64,000 nt of DNA, taken from assembly GCF_003173335.1 (NCBI RefSeq), contig NZ_QGMZ01000014.1, positions 147,450 to 211,449 on the forward strand, read 5' to 3'. A program made the translations under genes and the position numbers. The notes beneath the pieces were generated by a model, which had not been told where the DNA came from, made no database searches, and saw nothing but the letters and a program-made list of their open reading frames with translations. Shown piece after piece: positions 9,353 through 17,616 of this stretch (positions are counted from its first letter, which is position 1; each line of letters begins with the position of its first letter). Source of the DNA: Methanospirillum stamsii. GTDB taxonomy: Archaea; Halobacteriota; Methanomicrobia; Methanomicrobiales; Methanospirillaceae.

Positions 9353-9965
9353 GTTTTTTTAGTAGTCTTCGTGCCCACAAGAGTTTTCCTTTTTTCATGG
9401 GTGTTACATCCTGATCATCAAGGCAAAAGCCCACAAGATTTACTTTTCGTGCCTGCATGGCATGTGCCAGGAAAACCGCCCGGTCTCCGTCTGTAAACCC
9501 ACCAAAATTGTATACATTACCAAAGGGTTTTCCCTGCGTGGTAAGGACCAGTGGCCCCTCAAATTTTAAAACCCATGAATTGATTCGGGAAATATTATCT
9601 CCATGAGCGTGCACCACAAGGATAGTCCCGTTTTTATTCAGTTCAACTGCATAATCATCGATACCGTCAAGATCTGTTACAATTACGTCCGGAGTGATAT
9701 CGTTTTTGATGAGGACTCCTGAGGCGGCGTCTGCTGCGATTATTATCCCCGAAATTTTATTTATCTCATTTTCAAGGGTGGGTGCATTACCACAAACGGT
9801 AACTACCTGGTTATTGATAAGAGTCCTCAGTTTTTGTGTTGCATCCTGATTTGTCAGGTTTGAAAGAATGTGTGCTGCCTTATCGTCTTCAAGGGGATCA
9901 AAGGAGAAGTAATCACATATTTCATGGTATATCGGTTCCCATTCTTCATACCTCACTCTCCTCAT
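9336..9965 (-). CDS. mptE: 6-hydroxymethyl-7,8-dihydropterin pyrophosphokinase, MptE type (DUF115)
   Basis: MptE transfers pyrophosphate from ATP to 6-hydroxymethyl-7,8-dihydropterin, a step in tetrahydromethanopterin synthesis in archaea that lack bacterial-type FolK. Recognisable parts are VVTVCGNAPTLENEI, IIAADAASGVLI, DVIVTDLDGIDDY and GFTDGDRAVFLA, the last of the DUF115 fold. Start choice: the longest frame begins at 10019, deep inside the upstream gene. ATG at 9965 is directly abutted by GGAGG, and GTG at 9956 has that GGAGG at a better spacing of about 9 nt, so the true start is 9965 or 9956. It overlaps the DHH gene before it and the radical SAM gene after it, so all three are probably translationally coupled. 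Confidence 0.85.
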   Translation of the reverse strand: MRRVRYEEWEPIYHEICDYFSFDPLEDDKAAHILSNLTNQDATQKLRTLINNQVVTVCGNAPTLENEINKISGIIIAADAASGVLIKNDITPDVIVTDLDGIDDYAVELNKNGTILVVHAHGDNISRINSWVLKFEGPLVLTTQGKPFGNVYNFGGFTDGDRAVFLAHAMQARKVNLVGFCLDDQDVTPMKKGKLLWARRLLKKLGYEC

Positions 9966-11409
9966 CCTCCAAAAGTCCCACCAGCCGGTAAAAATTTTGT
10001 AAAACCGGGTCGATAACAAGTTGCAGAAGGTCTTCTTTCTCTTTCACATTGGTGAAAACATAGAGCGGAATGCTTGCTGCAGCCATCGTCGCATGTCCTC
10101 CGGCATCTCCGATATCAGAAAAAGCCTCACTCATTACATTTCCAAGGTTCAGACGAAGATCCCGGTTTCTTCCGGACATAATAATCGCTTCATCGGTTAT
10201 CCCATAAACAAGAGCGGTGCTGATTCCTTCAAGATTTATCAGGAGATCAGCAGCCTGAGGGAGGGCATCCCTGTTTCTTACATATCCCACATTAGAAAAG
10301 AGATAACCATTCCTGGTTTTCCGGTTGCGGATTGAAGCCCCGATAATATCAATGGTTTCATGAGAATACTGGGGTGACATTATCTTTTCAAGAAGGTCCG
10401 CATCACTATATTCCAAGAGGAATGCTGCCATTTCAAAATCAAATTTTGAAACATTTCTCCGGAACTGTTTGGTATCTGCCCTGATACCATAGAGAAGGGC
10501 CGTTGCTACTTTCTGCTCTGGTTCGATATTGAGTTCTTTCAGGTATTCTGTAAGGATTGTTGCACAAGCGCCCAAATTTGGCCTTATGTCAATAAACTGT
10601 GTTTTATCAAGAGATCCGACATCTTCCTGATGGTGATCGATAATGATATCAACCGGCATAGAGTGGATAAGACCGTTATTGGTTCCCGGACCTTTGCTGT
10701 CCACCAATGCGATATGCGTACATTCATCCAGGGTTTCCGGCCGAATTCTTTCCATCCTGATATCAAGAAGATTTACCAGTGTCCGGTTCTCCTGGTGTCC
10801 GATTATCCCGTCATAAAAAATTCGTGTTTCAAGATTTTTGTTGGCATGTTTTGCAATTTCTGAAAGGGCCATGGCACTGGCAATTGCATCCGGGTCAGGG
10901 TTTGTATGGGTGACAATTCCAAAAACACCTGACCATGAGGAGAGAAGAGCATACAGGTCGCGTGATAAATGGTGTTTTTCAAGTCTTTGCAGGTGTTCTA
11001 TTGCAGCTTTTGCCACAACCTGTTGCGGGTAGAGAACCAGATCCGCGCCCTCCTGCATGAGAAGTTTTTCATTAATGGGATCCTGCGCCCGGGCTACAAT
11101 GTGAACTCGAGGATGGACTCTTCTGATGGTTTTCAGCCCTGCAAGATTTGCTTCATGATTATCACTCACCACAAAAACGATGTCAAAATGGTTTAATCCC
11201 TGAAGCATTTCAGGATCTGTCAGGTCACGAAGATAAGCTTCTATTTTCTGCTCTCGTAATTCCTGAACCCGTTCAGGATTGCTATCCATGCAGAGCAGTC
11301 TGCCTCCTTCTTTCTTCAGTTCTTCAAGAATCAGATATCCGACACTTCCGCAACCGCAGATAAGGTAGGTTCTGATTCCAGGTGAGGATGCAGGGCTGAA
11401 TCCAGGCAT
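9946..11409 (-). CDS. RCK/TrkA-N domain fused to DHH-DHHA1 phosphoesterase
   Basis: A 487-residue protein with an N-terminal NAD-binding RCK-type domain (YLICGCGSVGYLILEEL at about 15-31, then a second half ending near residue 140) fused to a DHH phosphoesterase. Metal-binding motifs are THTNPDPDAIASAM (about 165-178), an Asp in ALVDSK, the DHH triad in IIIDHHQED, GIRADTKQFRR, and the DHHA1 glycine motif DAGGHATMAA. DHH-DHHA1 enzymes cleave small nucleotides such as nanoRNA or cyclic dinucleotides; which substrate applies here is unknown. The regulatory RCK domain suggests control by NAD(H) or a nucleotide. First gene of the three-gene minus-strand operon with mptE and the radical SAM gene. 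Confidence 0.88.
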   Translation of the reverse strand: MPGFSPASSPGIRTYLICGCGSVGYLILEELKKEGGRLLCMDSNPERVQELREQKIEAYLRDLTDPEMLQGLNHFDIVFVVSDNHEANLAGLKTIRRVHPRVHIVARAQDPINEKLLMQEGADLVLYPQQVVAKAAIEHLQRLEKHHLSRDLYALLSSWSGVFGIVTHTNPDPDAIASAMALSEIAKHANKNLETRIFYDGIIGHQENRTLVNLLDIRMERIRPETLDECTHIALVDSKGPGTNNGLIHSMPVDIIIDHHQEDVGSLDKTQFIDIRPNLGACATILTEYLKELNIEPEQKVATALLYGIRADTKQFRRNVSKFDFEMAAFLLEYSDADLLEKIMSPQYSHETIDIIGASIRNRKTRNGYLFSNVGYVRNRDALPQAADLLINLEGISTALVYGITDEAIIMSGRNRDLRLNLGNVMSEAFSDIGDAGGHATMAAASIPLYVFTNVKEKEDLLQLVIDPVLQNFYRLVGLLEDEESEV

Positions 11410-11457
11410 ATTCAGGTATAGGTTGGATTATAGAGGTATAAATGGGTGCAAGAAATC

Positions 11458-11491
11458 TTTATATGTTCGATATGCTAACATGTATTGGCAC
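11458..11491 (+). promoter_or_regulatory. tRNA-Lys promoter
   Basis: TATA box TTTATATG (11458-11465), seven bases, TGCTAACAT (11473-11481), five bases, GGCAC (11487-11491). The same architecture with identical spacing precedes tRNA-Glu at 24046. Given TATA spacing, transcription probably starts at or near GGCAC. Confidence 0.7.
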
Positions 11492-11494
11492 AAC

Positions 11495-11567
11495 GGGTCT
11501 GTAGCTTAGTCGGTAGAGCGGCGGACTCTTAATCCGCAGGCCAGGGGTTCGAGTCCCTTCAGGCCCG
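11495..11567 (+). tRNA. tRNA-Lys (anticodon CTT)
   Basis: A full cloverleaf can be drawn: acceptor GGGTCTG pairing with CAGGCCC (one G-T pair), D-arm GCTT...GAGC, anticodon stem GCGGA/TCCGC with loop CTCTTAA, anticodon CTT, T-loop TTCGAGT, discriminator G at 11567. CCA is not encoded and there is no intron. 73 nt. Confidence 0.97.
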
Positions 11568-11633
11568 CTCGTTGTTCACTTTTTTAGAATAATTAGATCG
11601 ATTATTTATCTTACTCTCTCATAAAATTCTCTG

Positions 11634-11825
11634 ATGACTGGTGAAGAACCAGAATATGTAGAAGTTACCTGCCAGCATTGTGAAGGTGCTGGATGTTGTT
11701 TTTGTGATACGAAAGGTACCGTGAGTGTAAAATGGCCAGAGAAAATGTGCCGGCATTGTAACGGAGTCGGCTGTATCTACTGTGGTTACACCGGATGGGG
11801 CGGACTTCGTGGTAAATACGACTGA
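11634..11825 (+). CDS. small DnaJ-type zinc-finger protein
   Basis: A 63-residue protein with two halves of the CxxCxGxGC kind: CQHCEGAGCCFC near residues 13-24 and CRHCNGVGCIYC near 39-50. This is the cysteine-rich pattern of the DnaJ central zinc domain, without J-domain or substrate-binding domains. It should bind two zinc ions. No Shine-Dalgarno is seen; TTATTTATC about 29 bp upstream of the ATG fits a TATA box for a leaderless mRNA. It lies just upstream of the HEAT-repeat gene (53 bp gap). Function unknown. Confidence 0.75.
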   Translation: MTGEEPEYVEVTCQHCEGAGCCFCDTKGTVSVKWPEKMCRHCNGVGCIYCGYTGWGGLRGKYD

Positions 11826-11878
11826 TGGTGGGTATTCTGCAATTCTGAATAATTAAGTTTGATGGGGATACGGGGGAT

Positions 11879-14800
11879 ATGAAACAAATCTTCAAACCTA
11901 ATCCGGAACGGATGAGACTAAAAGGGGATCTCAAAGGGCTACTCAAATTACTGGATTCAAAATATGATAATTCTTTGAGGTCTGAAGTAATTCTGGCACT
12001 AGGCAGAATGCAGACACCGGCTGCTGTTGATTTTCTTATCTTGCTCTTTCAGGATCCTGATCCTGCCATCAGGGCTGCAGCTTCGAATGCGCTCATCCAT
12101 ATCGGGGTTGATGCATTGGATCCGCTCATTTCATCCCTCTCAACCTGTGACGAGCAGACCGCAAGAATGGTTCATATCACTCTCGCAGAGATGGATAGTG
12201 TTGCTGCCAGGGAGATTGTCCGGAAAATTCCTTTTCTTCAGGGGATCGGATATGAAAGAGCCGGGTTTGTGCTCAACTTAATGGGAATTGATGTTATTCC
12301 GGTCTTAATTGATGCCCTTGATACGAGGGATCCGACAACAATTCGGTTTGTTGAGGGTCTTTTGGAAACTTTTGGAAGAGCGGCCATTCAACCGTTAATT
12401 AAAGGTCTTGCACATGACAAGGAGGAAATCAGGGCACGGATATCTGCTCTGCTCATCGTTCTGGGAGAACAGATTGTCGGGGATCTTTTAAGTTCCTGTG
12501 GACAGGATGAAGACTGGCTACGCGAGCTCAAATTTTATATCATCAGTGAAATTGGAAAACCCGCTTTAGATCCCTTATATCTGGCTTTGAAAGATCCAAA
12601 TCCGGTTACCTCTTCAATGGCTCAGAAGGCTTTTTTGGAATTTGGAGAATCTGCAATAGTGCCCCTCATATCAGGTCTCTATGATGATGATTTTGAAATC
12701 AGAAAAGTTTCGGAAAATGCTCTTGCCAGAATAGGAGAGCCTATTATTCCTCATCTGCTGGAAGAATTATCATTTAAGAGTGAACCTGAGAGAGAGCCCC
12801 TTATTGGAGTAATTCAGCAAATCGGAGAACCTGCAATTCCCTATCTAATCAAAAATCTGGTAGAGGGAAGAGGTGAAGTCAAAAAGACGATGATTCAGAT
12901 CCTATCACGAATGGGTGCAATAACGATTCCATATCTGATTAATGCAATCAGCACCGTTTCTGACACTTCATCTCTCCGGGATGCATTTCTTTCAATGGGA
13001 CGTATTGCATATCCTTTCCTCGAAGAAGCATCAGAAAGAGAACGGGGGAAAACCGCGGTTTTTACTGTTGACATTCTAAGGCAGATTGATCCGGTAAGGG
13101 CGGTTGAACCTATGATTACTGCTCTTTATCATACTGATCAGGAGGTCCGGGAGACAGCACTTGAAAACCTTGTCGAGACCGGAGAGATGGCAATTCCCCG
13201 TCTTGTTCAGGTTCTTGGGTCCGGAAACGAAGAAGCGGTAAACCTTGCAAAGACAGCTCTTATCCGGAACGGGCAGCAGGCAGTCCCTCACCTGATTGAT
13301 TCTCTAACCGACCCGATGGGTTTTGACCATGCAATAATTCTGGATATTCTTCGTGAGAGTAAGACCGATGCAATTCCTTATCTTATTCCTGCTATGGTTC
13401 CCGGAAAAGATGGGCATGATGAAGCGATGGCTCTGATATCAGAGAATGGAATTGATGCTACCCCGTACCTCCTTGACGGTTTACATGGAGCAGCACCGGA
13501 TCTTGAGCAGGTAATTAAAACACATCTGGAAAATCTGTTCAAACAGAATCCGGAAGCCTTTTTGAATCTGCTTTTTTCCGGAAATGTTCTTGATACTGAT
13601 CTGATGTACGAACTTGTCAGCTCTAATCCTGATCTGGTAATCCCGAACCTCATTGAAATATTCCAGGGAGACGATAATGAAAAAGCCCTGGTTGCAGGAG
13701 ATCTTCTTTCACGATTTGGAGAAGCTGCAATTACTCCGTTTATCACTGCACTCCGGAATGAAACGGATGATGACCGGAAGCTGGAAATTACCACATTTTT
13801 AATAAAAATCGGTCCTGATGTGGTTCCTGAGCTTGTCAGTCATCTTGGTGATGAAGAAATTGCTCCGTATGCAATGGCTGCATTAAGTGCAATTGGAGAA
13901 CCTTCAGTTCCGGCTCTGTTACCATTACTAAAGCATTCTGATACAATTACACAACAATACGCAATTCATGCCCTGACACGAATTGGAACTCCTGCTGCTT
14001 CTGCTCTCATGACCCTTATGCAGGAGGATGAAAGCCTTGTTCCCCTGATTACCCGGATTCTGGCAAATATGGGTGGGGCTGCCCTTCCTGACCTGATTCA
14101 GGAGCTTCAGACTCTGCAGAGCGTCGGAGAAGAAGGAAGCAGCAGAGGTATTGCAGTTATGTCACTTATTACCGAGATTGCACTATCTCGTCGTGATGAC
14201 CTGCAACATCTGTTTACCATCCAGGATCCTGCTCTGAACATGATGTTTGAAAGGATTCTGATTAGTAAGGGCGATCAAATTCTAAATCCCTTATTGGATG
14301 CAGTGATGTATGAGCCAGAGGTTCCTCCCCTTGCATCTGCTATCTTCTCTTCAATGCGTCCACAGACCCAGAATGCCGCGACAAATATATTAAAATCACT
14401 TTCCCCCGGAGACAAAAAGAAGATTGCACTGCTTAAAGTTCTTGGGCTGCTTAAGGATCCATCATCTGCCAATCTTATGTATGAGGCCCTCAAAGACCCG
14501 GACCATGATGTCAGAATGACAGCCATCCGGGATCTAGGGAAATTTGGTCGTGAAGCGCTCGAACCACTCACAGATGCGATGCATGATAGAGATCCGGATG
14601 TACGGGCGGCAGCAGTGCAATCGTTAGGTGATATCGGCCTTCCTGTTCTGGACCAGCTGATTTCAGCATTAAAAGATAAAGATGGCAATATCAGGGCTGC
14701 TGCAATTACCGGAATCGCAAAGATAGGTGAACCCGGACAATTCATGCTTATTCAATCCCTTGATGATAAGGACCGGCAGGTCAGAATTGCTGTTGCTAGA

Positions 14801-15004
14801 CTCCTGGAAAAGAGCGGGTGGAAACCAAAATACACAACCGACCGGTTAAGTCTCCTGTTTGCAAAAGAGATGTTTGACGATCTGGTAAAAATCGGACCCC
14901 CTAGTGTTGACATTCTTGCACGTGGTCTTCACGATGATGATCCTGAAATTCGTGAAAAATCAAGAGACGCACTCGCTACTATCAGAGATTCAATTCAGAC
15001 CTAA
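11879..15004 (+). CDS. large HEAT-repeat protein (PBS-lyase-type HEAT repeats)
   Basis: A 1041-residue protein built almost entirely of HEAT repeats of about 31-39 residues with the recurring core (A/E)xxPLIxxLxDxDxxVRxxAxxAL; clear copies include ALKDPDHDVRMTAIRDLGKF and AMHDRDPDVRAAAVQSLGDI near the C-terminus. There is no signal peptide, membrane segment or catalytic domain. Such solenoids are scaffolds for protein interaction. GGGGGAT just before the ATG could act as ribosome binding site. It precedes pyrB by 63 bp on the same strand, but a functional link to pyrimidine synthesis is not implied. Confidence 0.85.
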   Translation: MKQIFKPNPERMRLKGDLKGLLKLLDSKYDNSLRSEVILALGRMQTPAAVDFLILLFQDPDPAIRAAASNALIHIGVDALDPLISSLSTCDEQTARMVHITLAEMDSVAAREIVRKIPFLQGIGYERAGFVLNLMGIDVIPVLIDALDTRDPTTIRFVEGLLETFGRAAIQPLIKGLAHDKEEIRARISALLIVLGEQIVGDLLSSCGQDEDWLRELKFYIISEIGKPALDPLYLALKDPNPVTSSMAQKAFLEFGESAIVPLISGLYDDDFEIRKVSENALARIGEPIIPHLLEELSFKSEPEREPLIGVIQQIGEPAIPYLIKNLVEGRGEVKKTMIQILSRMGAITIPYLINAISTVSDTSSLRDAFLSMGRIAYPFLEEASERERGKTAVFTVDILRQIDPVRAVEPMITALYHTDQEVRETALENLVETGEMAIPRLVQVLGSGNEEAVNLAKTALIRNGQQAVPHLIDSLTDPMGFDHAIILDILRESKTDAIPYLIPAMVPGKDGHDEAMALISENGIDATPYLLDGLHGAAPDLEQVIKTHLENLFKQNPEAFLNLLFSGNVLDTDLMYELVSSNPDLVIPNLIEIFQGDDNEKALVAGDLLSRFGEAAITPFITALRNETDDDRKLEITTFLIKIGPDVVPELVSHLGDEEIAPYAMAALSAIGEPSVPALLPLLKHSDTITQQYAIHALTRIGTPAASALMTLMQEDESLVPLITRILANMGGAALPDLIQELQTLQSVGEEGSSRGIAVMSLITEIALSRRDDLQHLFTIQDPALNMMFERILISKGDQILNPLLDAVMYEPEVPPLASAIFSSMRPQTQNAATNILKSLSPGDKKKIALLKVLGLLKDPSSANLMYEALKDPDHDVRMTAIRDLGKFGREALEPLTDAMHDRDPDVRAAAVQSLGDIGLPVLDQLISALKDKDGNIRAAAITGIAKIGEPGQFMLIQSLDDKDRQVRIAVARLLEKSGWKPKYTTDRLSLLFAKEMFDDLVKIGPPSVDILARGLHDDDPEIREKSRDALATIRDSIQT

Positions 15005-15067
15005 CAACAAAACATACTAGCGGAAATAAATCATTAGTACCTGTACCGGAGGAGAAGACATACGTCG

Positions 15068-15964
15068 ATGAATCATATCATCTCCATCCATGATCTTGAC
15101 AGGGACCAGATTGATCATATTCTGTCAAGAGCTGGAGCAATTACCACTGAATATGCAGGAAAAGAACCGTTAAAAGGAAAAATCCTGGGTCTTCTCTTTT
15201 TTGAACCCAGTACCCGGACCCGTATGTCTTTTGAATCAGCAATGCTCAGGCTCGGGGGATCATGCATGAACCTTGGCGGAGTGGAAGTCAGTTCTATGGC
15301 CAAAGGTGAAACACTTGCTGATACTATCCGGGTGGTCAGCGGATATGCAGATGCCATAGTTCTCAGGCATCCAAAAGTTGGAGCTGCACGTCTTGCCAGC
15401 GAATTTTCAGATATCCCGATTCTAAACGGGGGAGATGGTGCCGGTCAGCATCCTTCGCAGACGCTAATTGATCTGTACACGATTCGCCAGTCCATGTCTC
15501 TTGACAATATTAACATCGGTCTTATCGGAGATCTGATGTACGGACGAACCACCCACTCACTGGCATATGCACTGACACATTACAATGCCAGGATCCATAC
15601 CATCGCACCCAAAGGTCTTGGTCTTCCTGATTCGATACGCGACAATCTTGAAGAAAAAGGATCAAAAGTATTTGTCCATGATTGTATTGAGGATGTGATT
15701 AACGAACTCGATGTGTTGTATATTACCCGTCTTCAGCGTGAAAGATTTCCTGATCCGGCAAAATTTTTTGATATCTCTTCCAATTACCGGATAACTCCCA
15801 GTCTTCTTACCGATGTAAAAGAACACCTTGCAATCCTTCATCCTCTTCCGAGAGTGGATGAAATTGATCCTGCTGTTGATAGTATGCCGTATGCACGGTA
15901 TTTTACCCAGGCCAGGAATGGAGTTCCGGTCAGAATGGCAATGCTCACCGAGGTGATGACATGA
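15068..15964 (+). CDS. pyrB: aspartate carbamoyltransferase, catalytic chain
   Basis: Condenses carbamoyl phosphate and aspartate to carbamoyl aspartate, the committed step of pyrimidine synthesis. At 298 residues it has the normal length. Signatures: carbamoyl phosphate loop FFEPSTRTRMSFESA (about 48-62), HPKVGAA, GDGAGQHPSQTL (His in active site), and the aspartate-binding HPLPRVDEI near residue 258. GGAGGAG lies upstream of the start. Its stop overlaps the ATG of pyrI by 4 bp (ATGA), the expected coupling of catalytic and regulatory chains. Confidence 0.97.
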   Translation: MNHIISIHDLDRDQIDHILSRAGAITTEYAGKEPLKGKILGLLFFEPSTRTRMSFESAMLRLGGSCMNLGGVEVSSMAKGETLADTIRVVSGYADAIVLRHPKVGAARLASEFSDIPILNGGDGAGQHPSQTLIDLYTIRQSMSLDNINIGLIGDLMYGRTTHSLAYALTHYNARIHTIAPKGLGLPDSIRDNLEEKGSKVFVHDCIEDVINELDVLYITRLQRERFPDPAKFFDISSNYRITPSLLTDVKEHLAILHPLPRVDEIDPAVDSMPYARYFTQARNGVPVRMAMLTEVMT

Positions 15965-16428
15965 CTGGGGAAGAACCAAAACGCACTCTTGTCATCAGCA
16001 CAATTGAGAACGGGACCGTGATAGATCACATAAATCCCGGTGAAGCACTCATTGTTCTTCGAATTTTAGGTATAACAGGAAGCACAAGGGAATGCGTCAG
16101 TGTTGCAACGAATGTAACCAGTAAGGCTCACGTAAAAAAAGACGTGGTCAAGATTGAAAACCGGGAACTGAAGACCAAAGAAGTTGACCGGATTGCTCTT
16201 GTGGCACCAGATGCGACGATAAATATTATCCGCGATTACAGGGTTATTGAGAAGAAAGGAGTTATTATTCCTCCGGTTCTGATGGGTGTTCTCAAATGTC
16301 CGAATCCCTGTTGTATCACCAATACCAATGAGCCTGTAATGAGCCGGTTCGAAATGCAGGGAAAAAAAGCAGTGTGTTCTTATTGTGATGCGGTAATTTC
16401 ATCAGATATATCTGCACATATCATCTGA
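15961..16428 (+). CDS. pyrI: aspartate carbamoyltransferase, regulatory chain
   Basis: The 155-residue regulatory chain binds nucleotides in its N-terminal domain and a structural zinc in its C-terminal domain. The zinc ligands are visible as CPNPCC (C-x4-C) and CSYCD (C-x2-C) in the last 50 residues. Contains the usual GTVIDHINPG near the N-terminus. Overlaps pyrB by 4 bp, and is followed directly by the convergent coaD gene, whose stop begins at the next base. Confidence 0.97.
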   Translation: MTGEEPKRTLVISTIENGTVIDHINPGEALIVLRILGITGSTRECVSVATNVTSKAHVKKDVVKIENRELKTKEVDRIALVAPDATINIIRDYRVIEKKGVIIPPVLMGVLKCPNPCCITNTNEPVMSRFEMQGKKAVCSYCDAVISSDISAHII

Positions 16429-16905
16429 TTATTCTGATTTTTCCTCTTTCTGGATGATTTTTCCATGAATATCAATTTCTCCGCGCCATATCCGGGTACT
16501 TGAGATCCATCTCCCGTCTTCTGCCAGAACACAACGGATCATATGGATTTCGACGCAGGGTTTTCCTCTCTCCCGCCTTAAGTGGTTGATATTTTTTCCG
16601 ACCGGAAATGTCTCTTCACTTACTACAAGTGCATCAAAGTCTGTATCCAGGCTTGATCCATATTGATCATGTAATTCTTCAATCTCCCATGGAACATCTG
16701 TATTCAGCGATGTTATACATCTGACGAGGTCTTTATATCGTTCATTATAGGGATGAATCGGATGGACTTTCCGATTTGCGAATGTGTCATTGGTAAGGCC
16801 GATAATTACTTTACCATCCGGAGAGGCAAGGTCAAAAGCGCGCTTAATGAGGAGGCGGTGTCCATCATGGAGAGGATCAAATGTGCCCCCTACCATTATT
16901 TTCAT
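16429..16905 (-). CDS. coaD: phosphopantetheine adenylyltransferase, archaeal type
   Basis: Transfers AMP from ATP to 4'-phosphopantetheine in CoA synthesis. The 158-residue protein begins MKIMVGGTFDPLHDGH, containing the nucleotidyltransferase GTFDPLHDGH motif, and carries ISSTRIWRGE near the C-terminus, the ISSTxI motif of the superfamily. Archaeal PPATs differ from bacterial CoaD in sequence but share this fold. Convergent with pyrI with no gap. Confidence 0.92.
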   Translation of the reverse strand: MKIMVGGTFDPLHDGHRLLIKRAFDLASPDGKVIIGLTNDTFANRKVHPIHPYNERYKDLVRCITSLNTDVPWEIEELHDQYGSSLDTDFDALVVSEETFPVGKNINHLRRERGKPCVEIHMIRCVLAEDGRWISSTRIWRGEIDIHGKIIQKEEKSE

Positions 16906-17124
16906 GGAAATAATGTTTCATGCAATTTTATAAAATCTGATTACATTTGTTCATCATCATCCTGACATCTACCCAAATATTTCTCTTTGAAAATTCATCA
17001 TAGAAACAATCAGAATGGATTTCACTGATGCTATTATACTATGTCATTCTAAAAGTATGAGAAACAATTATCAGTAATACCCGGATTCCGGGATGTCTGA
17101 TAGTTCATTCCATGTGGACGTCTT

Positions 17125-17616
17125 ATGCAGATTCATAAAAATATCCCTCATGCATCCTTTCTGGCACCAAATGCAACTGTTATTGGTGATGTTGAGGCAG
17201 GTCCGGATGTCAATATCTGGTATGGAGCGGTTATTCGTGCCGATAAAGACCGGATTTTGATTGGTGAACGTTCAAACATCCAGGATAATTGTGTCGTTCA
17301 TACCTCAAAGGGTCATCCGGTCATAATTGGTGATGATGTATCGGTTGGTCATGGCGCAATACTTCATGGCTGTACGATTGGTAATACGGTTCTTGTCGGC
17401 ATGGGAGCTATCGTATTAAACGGAGCGGTTGTTGGAGAAAATACAATCATAGGGGCCGGGGCACTTGTCTCTGAAGGGAAAACTATCCCGCCAGGTTCAC
17501 TTGTTATTGGTATTCCTGGAAAAGTAGTCCGGCAGATTACCGAAGAGGAAATTGCCGGAATAAAGACAAATGCCTCCGGTTATGTAACTCTTGCAAAGGA
17601 ACATGCACATGAATAA
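17125..17616 (+). CDS. gamma-class carbonic anhydrase family protein
   Basis: A 163-residue left-handed beta-helix protein with hexapeptide repeats, for example VIIGDDVSVGHGAILHGCTI and the IVLNGAVVGENTIIGAGALV stretch (given in parts). The histidines in HTSKG and in VGHGAILHGC match the three zinc ligands of gamma carbonic anhydrases. The acidic loop and catalytic Glu of Cam from Methanosarcina are not evident, so it is nearer the YrdA/CamH type, and activity is uncertain. First gene of a four-gene plus-strand operon, overlapping the HdrA-like gene by 8 bp. Confidence 0.88.
   Translation: MQIHKNIPHASFLAPNATVIGDVEAGPDVNIWYGAVIRADKDRILIGERSNIQDNCVVHTSKGHPVIIGDDVSVGHGAILHGCTIGNTVLVGMGAIVLNGAVVGENTIIGAGALVSEGKTIPPGSLVIGIPGKVVRQITEEEIAGIKTNASGYVTLAKEHAHE

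Noticed and set aside
9966..10019. Longest mptE start at 10019
   Set aside because: It would overlap the upstream DHH gene by 74 bp, while starts at 9965 or 9956 sit by GGAGG.
13378..14745. Long antisense frames inside the HEAT-repeat gene
   Set aside because: They are low-complexity Ser/Arg-rich shadows caused by the repeat codon pattern on the opposite strand.
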